A stretch of 46,991 nt of DNA from VBAS01 sp035318985 (lineage in GTDB: Bacteria; Bacteroidota; Bacteroidia; Chitinophagales; Chitinophagaceae). The first letter of the stretch is position 1. The number at the start of each line of letters is the position of its first letter. Where the stretch lies: contig DATHDP010000005.1 of assembly GCA_035318985.1 (NCBI GenBank), positions 1 through 46,991 on the forward strand, written 5' to 3'. Below the pieces are notes generated by a model. That model worked only from the letters and a program-made list of their open reading frames with translations. It did no database searches and was not told the origin of the DNA. Shown in pieces: positions 7,991-17,185 of this stretch. The position numbers and the translations under genes were made by a program.

Positions 7991-8344
7991 ATGAGTGTTG
8001 CATTAGAAAATACGATTTACATAAGTGATAAGGCAAAGGCAAAAGTTGTACAACTGATGGCAGATGCCGGTATTGCCAATGACCCTTCTTACTTTGTAAG
8101 GGTAGGTGTGGTTGGAGGTGGTTGCTCAGGCCTTAGTTATAAACTTGACTTTGATAACGAAACAAAGCCGATGGACCAGGTGTTTGAAGATAATGGGGTC
8201 AAAGTGGTGACTGATCTTAAAAGCTTTCTTTACCTAGTTAATACTACGCTTGATTTTTCTGATGGTTTGAATGGAAAAGGTTTTTATTTCAGCAATCCCA
8301 ATGCAAGCCGAACCTGTGGATGCGGTGAAAGTTTTGCTGTGTAA
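7991..8344 (+). CDS. iscA: A-type Fe-S cluster carrier
   Basis: 117 aa from the ATG at 7991. A longer in-frame start at 7964 would be a TTG inside the descending arm of the stem-loop and adds only nine non-conserved residues, so the ATG is preferred. The three conserved cysteines are Cys45 in VGGGCSGLSYKL, and Cys109 and Cys111 in RTCGCGESF. A-type carriers receive clusters from the scaffold and pass them to apo-proteins. It is the last gene of iscS-iscU-iscA and is followed by a strong terminator. Confidence 0.94.
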   Translation: MSVALENTIYISDKAKAKVVQLMADAGIANDPSYFVRVGVVGGGCSGLSYKLDFDNETKPMDQVFEDNGVKVVTDLKSFLYLVNTTLDFSDGLNGKGFYFSNPNASRTCGCGESFAV

Positions 8345-8360
8345 TTGAAATGATATTAAT

Positions 8361-8396
8361 AAAAAGCTCCCCGATCAAATCGGGGAGCTTTTTTTA
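8361..8396 (+). terminator. Strong intrinsic terminator of the isc operon
   Basis: AAAAAGCTCCCCGAT (8361-8375) pairs perfectly with ATCGGGGAGCTTTTT (8379-8393) across a 3-base loop and continues as T's. Because it is A-rich upstream and T-rich downstream, it could also serve the convergent gene at 8410. Confidence 0.9.
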
Positions 8397-8409
8397 TTGT
8401 TCTAAATGG

Positions 8410-8751
8410 CTATGCTCTCGATTTATGTTTGGGCGGTGGAATTGGAGAAACGTCATACTTTTCTGTAAAACTTTTCTCTTCCTCTTTCTTACTCATATCA
8501 TATTTTTCAGTTGTACCATCTTTCTTTTTAAGACTAATAACATTGCTCTGCCTTGAAAAATTGGAAACCGAGGGGTTTCGTTTGTAAAAGTCATCATCTA
8601 ATGATCCGGTAACTTTTATTTTCGGCGGCTCGGATTTCACAACTTCGTTCTTAGGTTGTGGTGGCGGTGGTGGCGGCTCTTTTTTTGCCGACTGTGCGTT
8701 GCTTGCTACTCCAACAACTAACAATACTAACGGGATCATTATTTTTTTCAT
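8410..8751 (-). CDS. Small secreted proline-rich protein, function unknown
   Basis: 113 aa. It has a signal peptide (MKKIMIPLVLLVVGVASNAQ, cleavage after Ala19 or Gln20), then a run of six prolines (PPPPPPQPKNE) and a polar segment rich in Lys, Glu and Ser with several short basic/acidic stretches. No known domain was recognised. It is convergent with iscA and shares the bidirectional terminator at 8361. Export to the periplasm is inferred from the signal peptide; nothing else indicates a role. Confidence 0.7.
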   Translation of the reverse strand: MKKIMIPLVLLVVGVASNAQSAKKEPPPPPPQPKNEVVKSEPPKIKVTGSLDDDFYKRNPSVSNFSRQSNVISLKKKDGTTEKYDMSKKEEEKSFTEKYDVSPIPPPKHKSRA

Positions 8752-8811
8752 AAAGCAATTTCTTGTTGAGATTCAAAGCCTGAAATTTTCCATAATTAGT
8801 ACAGGAAAAAT

Positions 8812-8836
8812 CTAATCATTCTATGATTCTGATTAG
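8812..8836. repeat. Inverted repeat upstream of gldF
   Basis: CTAATCA (8812-8818) and TGATTAG (8830-8836) form perfect 7-bp arms separated by 11 bases. They lie 33 bases before the preferred gldF ATG and just upstream of a near-consensus -7 sequence (TTATTTTG, 8843-8850), a position suitable for an operator. Confidence 0.45.
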
Positions 8837-8868
8837 TTTGCCTTATTTTGCACAATCTATCCAAGCCT

Positions 8869-9588
8869 ATGTGGTCCGTTTGTAAAAAAGAACTACGTCA
8901 ATTTTTCAGCAGTCTTACAGGTTATATTGCCATCATTGTTTTCCTTTTGGTGAATGGTGTAATGCTTTTTGTTTTTGAGAATAATATCCTTGACTTTGGA
9001 TATGCCACTCTTGATAGATTCTTTCAGTTAGCCCCTTGGATCTTATTGTTGCTCATTCCTGCCATTACCATGCGCAGTTTTGCCGAAGAATTTAAAACCG
9101 GAACATTTGAGATCTTACAAACAAGGCCATTGAGCCGCTGGCAAATTGTTTTTGGTAAATATTTCGGAAGCCTCATAGTTGTCATCATTGCTTTGCTGCC
9201 AACGATCATTTACTATTTTTCTGTACAGCAACTTTCTTCCGGCGAAGGCATTGATACGGGTGCCACGATCGGTTCTTATATCGGCCTTGTATTTCTTGCC
9301 TCTGTTTTTACTGCTATTGGTATTTGCTCAAGCAGTTTCACCAACAATGCCGTGATCGCTTTTATTATAAGCCTGGTGGCTTGTGCACTTTTTTATTATG
9401 GCTTCAGTGCTATTAGCCTTATGCCCGCTCTTAGCGGCGGCGCCGATTATTATCTTGAAATGCTCGGAATAGATTTTCATTACCGCAGCATAAGCCGCGG
9501 TGTAGTGGATACAAGAGACATGATCTATTTTATAAGTGTGATCTTTTTATTTCTTGCAATTTCAAACCGAAACCTTTTGAAAAGATAA
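8869..9588 (+). CDS. gldF: Gliding-motility ABC transporter permease GldF
   Basis: 239 aa from the ATG at 8869; the frame also opens at a TTG (8848), which adds only seven residues. It is an ABC-2 type permease with about six membrane segments, starting SVCKKELRQFFSSLTGYIAIIVFLLVNG and containing the EEFKTGTFEILQTRPLSRWQIVFGKYFGS cytoplasmic stretch typical of GldF. With GldA (ATPase) and GldG it forms an ABC transporter needed for gliding in flavobacteria. gldG follows 7 bases later. gldA is not in the window. Presence of the genes does not by itself prove gliding. Confidence 0.9.
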   Translation: MWSVCKKELRQFFSSLTGYIAIIVFLLVNGVMLFVFENNILDFGYATLDRFFQLAPWILLLLIPAITMRSFAEEFKTGTFEILQTRPLSRWQIVFGKYFGSLIVVIIALLPTIIYYFSVQQLSSGEGIDTGATIGSYIGLVFLASVFTAIGICSSSFTNNAVIAFIISLVACALFYYGFSAISLMPALSGGADYYLEMLGIDFHYRSISRGVVDTRDMIYFISVIFLFLAISNRNLLKR

Positions 9589-9595
9589 ACCATCA

Positions 9596-11317
9596 ATGAA
9601 AAGCATTAATAAAATATGGTCTTCTAAGCTTTGGTGGTTATTTCTTTTGATCCTGGTGGTTGTCGTTAATTTTTTGGCTTCCAGTTTTCATTCACGCCTC
9701 GATCTTACAAAAGAAAAAAGGTACACACTTAGCGAGGCAAGTAAACAGTTGCTTAAAAGTTTGAAAGAGCCAGTTACGATTGATGTTTTTGTGCACAAAA
9801 AAAACCTGCCTTCGGAAGTTAAAAAATTAGAAAATTCAATTGCAGAATTCCTATTGAATTGTAAAGAGTATGGAAGGAACAATCTTAAATTCAGGTTTGT
9901 GAATCCTTACGAAGGGCTTATCGATTCAGCGCAAACACGAATGGAAGATTCACTTAACTATTTTTATGGCCTTTATCCTTCTGTTCTAAGTGCTCCCGAA
10001 AAAGTTGGAGATGAATTGGAAATAAGTAAGCTTATTCACGGAGCAGTTGTAAAATATCGTGATACTACAATAGGGATCGATTTGCTCCAGGGTCAAAAAG
10101 GATTCGGGACTGAAAAGGAACAAAGAGCTGCATTGTATAATAATGTTGAAGCGACAATGGAGTATAAATTCATGCATGCTATTGAAAAAATTGTTTCAGA
10201 TAAAAAACCAATTGTTGGCTACGCTTTGGGACACGGGGAGGCTTTTGGCTATAATATTAATGATGCTTTTCTTACTCTTCGTTCTAATTATAACACTGAT
10301 ACAATAAATATCAGGCAGATCCCATTCATTCCCTCTGAACTGAATGCATTGGTTATTCTTAAGCCCACTTCATCATTTTCGGAAGCGGATAAACTGAAAA
10401 TTGATCAATATTTGATGCGGGGAGGGAAAGTATTTTGGATGATAGATGTAATGTATGCAGAATTCGATAGTCTGTATAAATCAAATGGATTTATAGCTTT
10501 TGACCGGGCTTTGAATTTGGATGATCTGCTTTTCAAATACGGTGCTCGTATCAATCAGAATTTACTCCAGGATATGCAATGTGATCAGCTGGGCCAAATG
10601 AATGGAGATCCGAAAAATCCTCAGCGAAGATTGGTGAGTTGGCCATTCTTTCCAGTGTTGAATGGAACAAATCATCCGATAAGCAAAAACCTGGATGGAG
10701 TTAGATCTATTTTTCCGAATACGATCGATACAGTTAAAGCTCAGGGGATCAAGAAGACTTTTCTTCTGAGATCTTCTTCCAATGCTCGTGTTTTAAGTAC
10801 TCCGGCCAAAATTGATTTTGAATTTTTGCAAATAGCTCCCGATGCAAAATTGTTCACCATACATGATACGGGAGTTGCTGTGCTTTTAGAAGGAAAATTT
10901 CAATCTTTTTATACCGGAAGAGTTTCCAAAACAATTGCAGATTCATTAAGCTCATACGGAGTTCCATTTATAAATAAAGCTGAACAAGATGGAAAAATGA
11001 TCGTTGTGGCGGATGGAGATATTGCAACCAACGAAATTAGTCAGCAACAAGGCCCTTTGCCAATGGGGCATAATTTTTATACCGGTCATACTTTTGCAAA
11101 CAAAGATTTTTTTCTTAACTCCATTGAATACCTTGTCAATCCCTCAGATATTTTAGAAACAAGGGCAAAGGATTATACACTCAGATTATTAGATCCAATT
11201 AAGGTTAAAGAGAGAAAAACTCTTTGGCAATTTATCAATATTGCAACTCCGGTATTATTGGTTATTCTCTTCGGATTTATCTATCAGCAAATACGGAAGA
11301 GAAAATATTCCGCCTGA
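9596..11317 (+). CDS. gldG: Gliding-motility ABC transporter subunit GldG
   Basis: 573 aa. An N-terminal membrane anchor (about residues 12-30) is followed by the family start LDLTKEKRYTLSEASKQLLKSL. A large extracytoplasmic region of the GldG / ABC_transp_aux type comes next, and a single C-terminal membrane helix (about 545-565) ends in a basic tail. It starts 7 bases after gldF, so they are cotranscribed. GldG is the auxiliary component of the GldAFG transporter; its cargo is unknown. Confidence 0.92.
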   Translation: MKSINKIWSSKLWWLFLLILVVVVNFLASSFHSRLDLTKEKRYTLSEASKQLLKSLKEPVTIDVFVHKKNLPSEVKKLENSIAEFLLNCKEYGRNNLKFRFVNPYEGLIDSAQTRMEDSLNYFYGLYPSVLSAPEKVGDELEISKLIHGAVVKYRDTTIGIDLLQGQKGFGTEKEQRAALYNNVEATMEYKFMHAIEKIVSDKKPIVGYALGHGEAFGYNINDAFLTLRSNYNTDTINIRQIPFIPSELNALVILKPTSSFSEADKLKIDQYLMRGGKVFWMIDVMYAEFDSLYKSNGFIAFDRALNLDDLLFKYGARINQNLLQDMQCDQLGQMNGDPKNPQRRLVSWPFFPVLNGTNHPISKNLDGVRSIFPNTIDTVKAQGIKKTFLLRSSSNARVLSTPAKIDFEFLQIAPDAKLFTIHDTGVAVLLEGKFQSFYTGRVSKTIADSLSSYGVPFINKAEQDGKMIVVADGDIATNEISQQQGPLPMGHNFYTGHTFANKDFFLNSIEYLVNPSDILETRAKDYTLRLLDPIKVKERKTLWQFINIATPVLLVILFGFIYQQIRKRKYSA

Positions 11318-11347
11318 TTGATTATCTTCCTTCATTCTCGTTTCAAT

Positions 11348-11355
11348 TATCTTTG
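11348..11355 (+). promoter_or_regulatory. Candidate -7 box of the TerC-family gene (TATCTTTG)
   Basis: TATCTTTG fits TAnnTTTG and lies 19 bases before the ATG at 11375. The nearest upstream TTG (11318) is too far away for a normal -33 spacing, so the match is partial. Confidence 0.4.
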
Positions 11356-11374
11356 CCATTCTTAAAAAGGCTAA

Positions 11375-12364
11375 ATGACATCAGAGCAGGTTACTTACTT
11401 AGTATTTGGAATTATTCTGGTTTTGGCACTCATTTTCGATCTTGGGCTGATTAGCAAAAAAAATCAAACAGTTACCATCAAGCAGGCATTATTGCAAACA
11501 TTTTTTTGGGTAGCCCTGGCACTTGCTTTTTTTGTTTTTATCTGGGTAAAAAGAGGACAGCAAACCGCTTTGGAATATATCAGCGGTTACCTGATGGAGT
11601 GGAGCCTGAGCATTGATAATATTTTTGTTTTCATTCTGATCTTCTCATCATTCAAGGTGAAAGAAAAATATTATGGCAGAGTATTACTGATAGGAATTTT
11701 AATGGCTATCTTTTTCAGAGTGATCTTCATTACAGCCGGTGTGGCTCTTGTACATAAGTTTGAATGGATACTCCTGATCTTCGGCGGCTTCCTGGTTTAT
11801 ACTGGTTATAAAATGTTTACGGCTAGCCATGATGAGGAATTTGATCCACATGATACCAAGGTATATAAGTTTATAAAAAGATTTTTGCCGTTGATCCCCG
11901 GTGATCATCAGGGCAAATATATACTGAGAGATGAAAAAGGTAAGCGACGCTACACGGTACTTTTTGTGGTGGTGCTTATGCTGGCAGCAATAGATCTTTT
12001 GTTTGCGCTGGATTCCATTCCTGCCATTATGGGACTAGTTGATAATTCACCAGCTCACAGGGCAGATGCACAACTTGTAATTTATACCTCAAATATTTTT
12101 GCAGTGTTGGGTTTGCGTTCATTGTTCTTTCTCTTACGCAGTGCTGTTAGTAAATTCGATTATTTGCAGCAGGGAATTGCGATTGTCCTTGCGTTTATTG
12201 GATTAAAAATGCTGGCCGCTCATTGGATAGATCAATGGATAGATAAAACAGCACAAGTATTTATTTCCCTTGGCATAATTATGGTTTGTCTTTCGGGATC
12301 GATCGCCTATTCTATTTTTATGCAAAAAAAGGGAATTCCCCCTGAGCGGAAACATCACAAATAA
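11375..12364 (+). CDS. TerC/Alx-family integral membrane protein
   Basis: 329 aa with about eight or nine hydrophobic segments. Family motifs are clear: EWSLSIDNIFVFILIFSSF (around residue 70), where acidic residues lie in the membrane, and AIDLLFALDSIPAIMGLV (around 205). TerC/Alx proteins are linked to metal-ion efflux, notably manganese, and to tellurite resistance in some contexts; manganese export is the most likely role here but is inferred. A TAnnTTTG box lies just upstream. It is followed by murF-alr 18 bases later, so readthrough is possible. The tellurite-resistance operon partners are absent. Confidence 0.88.
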   Translation: MTSEQVTYLVFGIILVLALIFDLGLISKKNQTVTIKQALLQTFFWVALALAFFVFIWVKRGQQTALEYISGYLMEWSLSIDNIFVFILIFSSFKVKEKYYGRVLLIGILMAIFFRVIFITAGVALVHKFEWILLIFGGFLVYTGYKMFTASHDEEFDPHDTKVYKFIKRFLPLIPGDHQGKYILRDEKGKRRYTVLFVVVLMLAAIDLLFALDSIPAIMGLVDNSPAHRADAQLVIYTSNIFAVLGLRSLFFLLRSAVSKFDYLQQGIAIVLAFIGLKMLAAHWIDQWIDKTAQVFISLGIIMVCLSGSIAYSIFMQKKGIPPERKHHK

Positions 12365-12382
12365 TTTACAACTTATTTTTTA

Positions 12383-14890
12383 GTGAGTTACTTTATCAGT
12401 CATATTGCAAAAACGCTGAATGCCAAAGCAAGAATTATAACTGACAATTCAATCGACTATATTTTTTTTGATAGCCGCAAAATTTTCTCTCCTGTTACGT
12501 CTTTATTCATAGCATTGAAAGGTCCGCGAAGGAACGGTCACAATTTTATAACGGAGCTTTACAAGCAAGGTGTAAGAAATTTTATTGTTTGCGAAGAAGT
12601 GAAACAGGAAGATATTCCTGAAGCAAACATATTATCTGTTCAAGACGCATTTAAGGCTTTGCAGCAATTAGCCGCATTTCACCGTAAACAATTTGATGTA
12701 CCGGTGATTGGTATAACAGGAAGTAACGGAAAAACAATTGTCAAGGAATGGCTTTATCAATTATTGCATGAGAACTTCAATATTGTTCGTAGTCCAAAAA
12801 GTTACAATTCCCAGATCGGCGTTCCCTTAAGTGTATGGGAAATGAATAAGCAACATACACTGGGGATTTTTGAAGCAGGCATTTCTCAGCCTGGCGAAAT
12901 GGAAAAGCTGAATGAAATTATTCAACCCACCATTGGGATTCTTACAAATATCGGCGAAGCACATAATGAAGGGTTTGAAAGCATGGATCAGAAAGTGGAG
13001 GAAAAGATAAAGTTGTTTTCCAATGCAGAGTTTGTCGTTTATTGCAGTGACGAATGGCTGGCAGATAAAGCCATCGTTCTAAAATATGAATCTGTTATCC
13101 ATAAAACTGGAAAACATGCATTCAAAATTTTTTCCTGGGGGAAAATACAAAAGGCCGATCTGCAGATCCTGGAAATAAATAAGACGCAAAATGATACCGA
13201 GATAATTGCTGTTTATAAAAATGCTGAAACGGCAATTCGAATTCCATTTACTGATGATGCATCTATTCAAAATGCGATCACTTGCTGGTGTATAATGCTT
13301 CATTTAGGTATTAAGGAAACTGTGATAGCAAAGAGAATGAAACAGCTGCAACCTGTCAATATGCGGTTGGAGCTAAAAAAAGGAATTAATCATTGCACAG
13401 TTATCAATGACAGCTATAGCGCCGATCTGAATTCATTACATATAGCATTGGATTTTTTAAAGCAAATGGGAGGCACGGCAAAAAGCACTGTGATCCTTTC
13501 AGATTTTTTTCAAACAGGTATAAACGATGAAGGGCTTTATGAAAGAATAGCAGATGACCTTGTGCAGCATAAAATTGACAGGGTGATCGGCATAGGGTTA
13601 AATATCTCAAAATACCTGAAGTTTGAAAATGAAACAGCGATTTATACAATTCAGAACGAATTTTATCCGTCAACTGAAGATTTCATTTCACGATTTCGTT
13701 TTTCAGATTTCAGAGATGAAGTGATACTGGTAAAAGGTGCCCGGATCTTTTCTTTTGAACAGATCATTCAATTGCTTGAATTAAAAGTTCACCAGACAGA
13801 GTTGGAGATAAACTTAAACGCGGTGGCACATAATCTTCAGCAATATCAAAAATTACTGGAGCCGTCTACAAAACTGATGGCAATGGTAAAAGCGTTTGCT
13901 TATGGAAGTGGTGGTGCTGAAATTGCCAATACTTTACAATATCATAAAGTAGATTACCTGGGCGTGGCTTATGCGGATGAAGGAACGGAATTACGCAAAG
14001 CTGGCATCACATTACCAATGATGGTAATGAATGCAGAGAATGAAACTTTTGAAACTCTTATAAATAACCGGCTCGAACCTGTTATTTTTTCTTTATCTAT
14101 GTTGAAGTCTTTGGATGGGTTTATTAAAAGAGAAGGAATAAAAAATTACCCTGTGCATCTTGAAATTGAAACCGGCATGAATCGCCTTGGCTTTGCGGTT
14201 CAGGAAATGGATAAGTTAGCCAGGGAAATAAAAGCAACTTCTTCTTTTAGAGTTCAATCTGTTTTTTCACATCTTGCGGCAAGTGAAGATGTGATGCAGG
14301 ATGAGTTTACCAGCAGGCAATATGATCTTTTTCTCAATGCATGTTCTATTTTAGAAAAAGGCATCGGGTATAATTTTCTTCGTCATATCGCTAACTCAGC
14401 AGCTATACTTCGTCATCCACAAATGCAGCTTGATATGGTTCGTTTAGGCATCGGGCTTTATGGAATTGATAGTTCTTCTTCTGGCAAACTTGATCTTGAG
14501 CCTGCGGCAACTTTAAAATCTACAGTTGCTCAAATAAGGAATTTAAAAGCCGGCGAAACGGTTGGATATAATCGCAAAGGAATCATCGAAAAGGATGCTG
14601 TGATCGCAACGGTTAGCATTGGTTATGCTGACGGCTTTAACCGAAGGCTTGGAAATGGCGCCGGAAAAGTTGGGATAAGGGGTCAACTTGCGCCGGTTAT
14701 TGGTACAGTTTGTATGGATATGGTTATGGTTGACGTCACTGGTATCCCCGGCGTAAAACAAGGTGATGAGGTAATAATCTTTGGTAAAGAAATTTCCATA
14801 CAAGAACTTGCTAATTGGGCCGGCACAATTCCATACGAGATAATGACCGGTATTTCGGAAAGAGTAAAGAGAGTTTATTATGAGGAATAA
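12383..14890 (+). CDS. murF-alr: Bifunctional UDP-MurNAc-tripeptide:D-Ala-D-Ala ligase / alanine racemase
   Basis: 835 aa fusion. Residues 1-460 are MurF, with the ATP loop GITGSNGKT at 110-118; it adds D-Ala-D-Ala to the peptidoglycan precursor. Residues 470-835 are a PLP alanine racemase: Lys503 in MVKAFAYGSGG binds PLP, and Tyr748 in SIGYADGFNRRLGNG is the second catalytic base. The fusion couples D-alanine production to its use and is common in Bacteroidota. The start is a GTG at 12383. It follows the TerC-family gene by 18 bases, and lspA lies 94 bases downstream. Confidence 0.95.
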   Translation: MSYFISHIAKTLNAKARIITDNSIDYIFFDSRKIFSPVTSLFIALKGPRRNGHNFITELYKQGVRNFIVCEEVKQEDIPEANILSVQDAFKALQQLAAFHRKQFDVPVIGITGSNGKTIVKEWLYQLLHENFNIVRSPKSYNSQIGVPLSVWEMNKQHTLGIFEAGISQPGEMEKLNEIIQPTIGILTNIGEAHNEGFESMDQKVEEKIKLFSNAEFVVYCSDEWLADKAIVLKYESVIHKTGKHAFKIFSWGKIQKADLQILEINKTQNDTEIIAVYKNAETAIRIPFTDDASIQNAITCWCIMLHLGIKETVIAKRMKQLQPVNMRLELKKGINHCTVINDSYSADLNSLHIALDFLKQMGGTAKSTVILSDFFQTGINDEGLYERIADDLVQHKIDRVIGIGLNISKYLKFENETAIYTIQNEFYPSTEDFISRFRFSDFRDEVILVKGARIFSFEQIIQLLELKVHQTELEINLNAVAHNLQQYQKLLEPSTKLMAMVKAFAYGSGGAEIANTLQYHKVDYLGVAYADEGTELRKAGITLPMMVMNAENETFETLINNRLEPVIFSLSMLKSLDGFIKREGIKNYPVHLEIETGMNRLGFAVQEMDKLAREIKATSSFRVQSVFSHLAASEDVMQDEFTSRQYDLFLNACSILEKGIGYNFLRHIANSAAILRHPQMQLDMVRLGIGLYGIDSSSSGKLDLEPAATLKSTVAQIRNLKAGETVGYNRKGIIEKDAVIATVSIGYADGFNRRLGNGAGKVGIRGQLAPVIGTVCMDMVMVDVTGIPGVKQGDEVIIFGKEISIQELANWAGTIPYEIMTGISERVKRVYYEE

Positions 14891-14958
14891 GCTTTAATTG
14901 CAAATTATTGGAATGACATTTATGACTTATTTGACTTAGAGCCTTCCCCCATTCTGCT

Positions 14959-14966
14959 TATATTTG
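14959..14966 (+). promoter_or_regulatory. Candidate -7 box of lspA (TATATTTG)
   Basis: TATATTTG matches TAnnTTTG and lies 15 bases before the start region of lspA. An upstream TTTG (14930-14933) is 25 bases away, somewhat beyond the usual spacing. Confidence 0.4.
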
Positions 14967-14981
14967 CCCACTAAATCCTAA

Positions 14982-15680
14982 TTGGTGAAACTCAAGCATG
15001 TAATCTTAATTATTGCCATAATAATCATCATAGATCAGGTTTTAAAAGTTTGGATTAAAACGAATTATCATTTTGGTGAGGCTAATGAAATTACACCATG
15101 GTTTCACCTGCATTTTATTGAAAACCCTGGCATGGCATGGGGTTGGAAATTTGGGAATGAAACCGGTAAAATTGTTCTGACTCTTTTTCGACTTGCTGCT
15201 GTCATTTTCGGTACATGGTACCTGGGTAGAATTGTAAAAAATCATTATCACAAAGGGTTTATTGTTTGCGCATCGCTAATCTATGCCGGTGCATTAGGCA
15301 ATCTTATTGATAGTATGTTTTACGGAATGATCTTCGATAAAGGTTATGTCTTCGTTCCGGCAATAAAAGACTACCAGTCATATTCCGGAATTGCTTCTCT
15401 TTCTACCAACGGTTACTCATCTTTTTTACATGGATGCGTGGTAGATATGCTTTACTTCCCCATTTTTGATACCACGCTTCCAAAATGGGTTCCGTTCTGG
15501 GGCGGTGAACAGTTTGAATTCTTTAGCCCGATCTTCAATATTGCAGATGCATCTATCTCTGTGGGTGTCATTACTCTTTTGCTATTTCAAAAGCGATTTT
15601 TCAAACGAAAAAAGACGGAGGAAACTTTCGCATCTATTGAAACCAGTGCAGATATTAGTGATAAAGTGCAGGTACAGTAA
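14982..15680 (+). CDS. lspA: Lipoprotein signal peptidase (signal peptidase II)
   Basis: 232 aa, longer than the roughly 165 aa of E. coli because of an insertion at about residues 112-180 that is typical of Bacteroidota. LspA cleaves the signal peptide of prolipoproteins in the inner membrane. Conserved pieces are IDQVLKVW (near 18), ENPGMAWG (47-54), GALGNLIDS with catalytic Asp110, and FNIADASISVG with catalytic Asp189. Four membrane segments are visible. There is no ATG: the start is TTG 14982 or GTG 14985. A TAnnTTTG box lies 15 bases upstream. The next gene encodes a putative lipoprotein substrate. Confidence 0.93.
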   Translation: MVKLKHVILIIAIIIIIDQVLKVWIKTNYHFGEANEITPWFHLHFIENPGMAWGWKFGNETGKIVLTLFRLAAVIFGTWYLGRIVKNHYHKGFIVCASLIYAGALGNLIDSMFYGMIFDKGYVFVPAIKDYQSYSGIASLSTNGYSSFLHGCVVDMLYFPIFDTTLPKWVPFWGGEQFEFFSPIFNIADASISVGVITLLLFQKRFFKRKKTEETFASIETSADISDKVQVQ

Positions 15681-15754
15681 ACCATTCCGTTTAGCACAAG
15701 TCTCACCCACACAATGAGAAAAAAACATTATTTTCATACTCCAAATATCACCTC

Positions 15755-17122
15755 ATGAAGACTTTAATTAAAATCTCGTCTTTGCTGATCGTTACCTCAG
15801 TCATTTTCATGGCTTGTCAAAAGGAGACAAGTTTTGAACAAGGGACTTCTACGGCTTCTGTAGGTTCACTTTCAGTTGATGCTTCTGGTAATTGCCTTGG
15901 AGCTGTTGTTTCAGGCACTTATATGAAAGACACTGCTATTAAATCTTCAAATTATGTTGATGTGAGTGTAAAGGTTGATACCGTAGGTACTTATGTAATC
16001 TCTTCGGATACAGTTAACGGATATTATTTTAGAGGGACTGGCTCATTTTCAGCTACAGGTACACAAACTGTACGCCTGGCTGGTGGTGCGAAGCCATTAG
16101 CCATAGGTACGAATAATTTTAGGGTAACATATAATGGTACTGTTTGCGATTTTACTGTTACTGTAACAGCCCCGCCGCCACCAGCGGGAGGTAGCGCCGC
16201 ATTTACAATAGCTTGTACCGGAGCAACACCGGTAGGTACTTATGTAGCAGGAACAGCACTTACTAGTTCAAATACAATTACACTTAATGTAAATGTAACT
16301 ACTGTTGGTACCTGGAGCGTAACGACCTCACCTGCCGTCAATGGAATTACATTTAGTGGGACAGGAACATTTGCAACAACAGGAGCCCAAACAATTACAT
16401 TATTAGGAAGTGGGACACCAACAGCTGCGGGCACACATACATTTACAGTAACTGGCGGAGCCGCGACTTGTACATTTCAATGTACTACTACAGCGGTTGC
16501 CATCTCAGATTATTTTCCACGTACTACGAACAGCAACTGGAGTTACCAGTTTGATGATGTTTTTAATGATTCATTATTAACAAAAGTTATTCCGCAAACT
16601 CTTTCAGCAATCGGAAATACGTACAATATTTTTATGTCAACCTATGGTACTACACCAGGGTTTGATTCAACACTTACTGATCAATATGCGAGTTATTACA
16701 GAAGATCCGGTGCTGATTATTTTGAGTGGATCGATATGGGTTCATATGTTGGCATGACTGCTCCACTATGGATGGAATATACTTTTCTGAAAGATAACCA
16801 GGCTGTTGGTGGTACCTGGCAGTCGCTTCCATTTACAGGACAAATTGCACCACCAGCACCAGCTCCGCCTTTTACGGCTACTTTAAGATGGGAATTTACT
16901 ATTGTTCAACAAAATGGAAACCTTATGATTGGCTCAACAAATTACACGAATGTTATCCAGGTAAAACAGGAGTTAAAACAACAGGCAGGAACAAGCTGGA
17001 CACTTGTAGGATGGTTTGATTCTTATTATGCAAAAGACAAAGGCCTTATTAAGCAGGACCTGTATGATAATTTAAACGCTTTACAATACGAGCAGGATGT
17101 AAGAAGGCTGGTTATTTATTGA
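15755..17122 (+). CDS. Lipoprotein with two tandem Ig-like repeats, function unknown
   Basis: 455 aa. A lipoprotein signal ends in VIFMAC, with Cys21 as the lipidation site. Residues 45-135 and about 147-245 are two diverged copies of one beta-rich unit; both start with a Cys, carry GTY, GTGSF/GTGTF and TGTQT/TGAQT, and end with a Cys followed by a short beta strand. A Pro-rich linker (PPPPAGG) separates them. The C-terminal half (about 250-455) is a separate Trp/Tyr-rich domain with no family I recognise. A surface-exposed binding or structural role is plausible. A perfect terminator follows. Confidence 0.75.
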   Translation: MKTLIKISSLLIVTSVIFMACQKETSFEQGTSTASVGSLSVDASGNCLGAVVSGTYMKDTAIKSSNYVDVSVKVDTVGTYVISSDTVNGYYFRGTGSFSATGTQTVRLAGGAKPLAIGTNNFRVTYNGTVCDFTVTVTAPPPPAGGSAAFTIACTGATPVGTYVAGTALTSSNTITLNVNVTTVGTWSVTTSPAVNGITFSGTGTFATTGAQTITLLGSGTPTAAGTHTFTVTGGAATCTFQCTTTAVAISDYFPRTTNSNWSYQFDDVFNDSLLTKVIPQTLSAIGNTYNIFMSTYGTTPGFDSTLTDQYASYYRRSGADYFEWIDMGSYVGMTAPLWMEYTFLKDNQAVGGTWQSLPFTGQIAPPAPAPPFTATLRWEFTIVQQNGNLMIGSTNYTNVIQVKQELKQQAGTSWTLVGWFDSYYAKDKGLIKQDLYDNLNALQYEQDVRRLVIY

Positions 17123-17140
17123 TCAAAGATTTTATACAAG

Positions 17141-17167
17141 AAAGTCCCGCTGGTGCGGGACTTTTTG
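17141..17167 (+). terminator. Intrinsic terminator after the lipoprotein gene
   Basis: AAAGTCCCGC (17141-17150) pairs perfectly with GCGGGACTTT (17155-17164) around a TGGT loop and is followed by T's. It lies 18 bases after the stop. Confidence 0.9.
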
Positions 17168-17185
17168 TTTTATTAGCTCAGGGTT

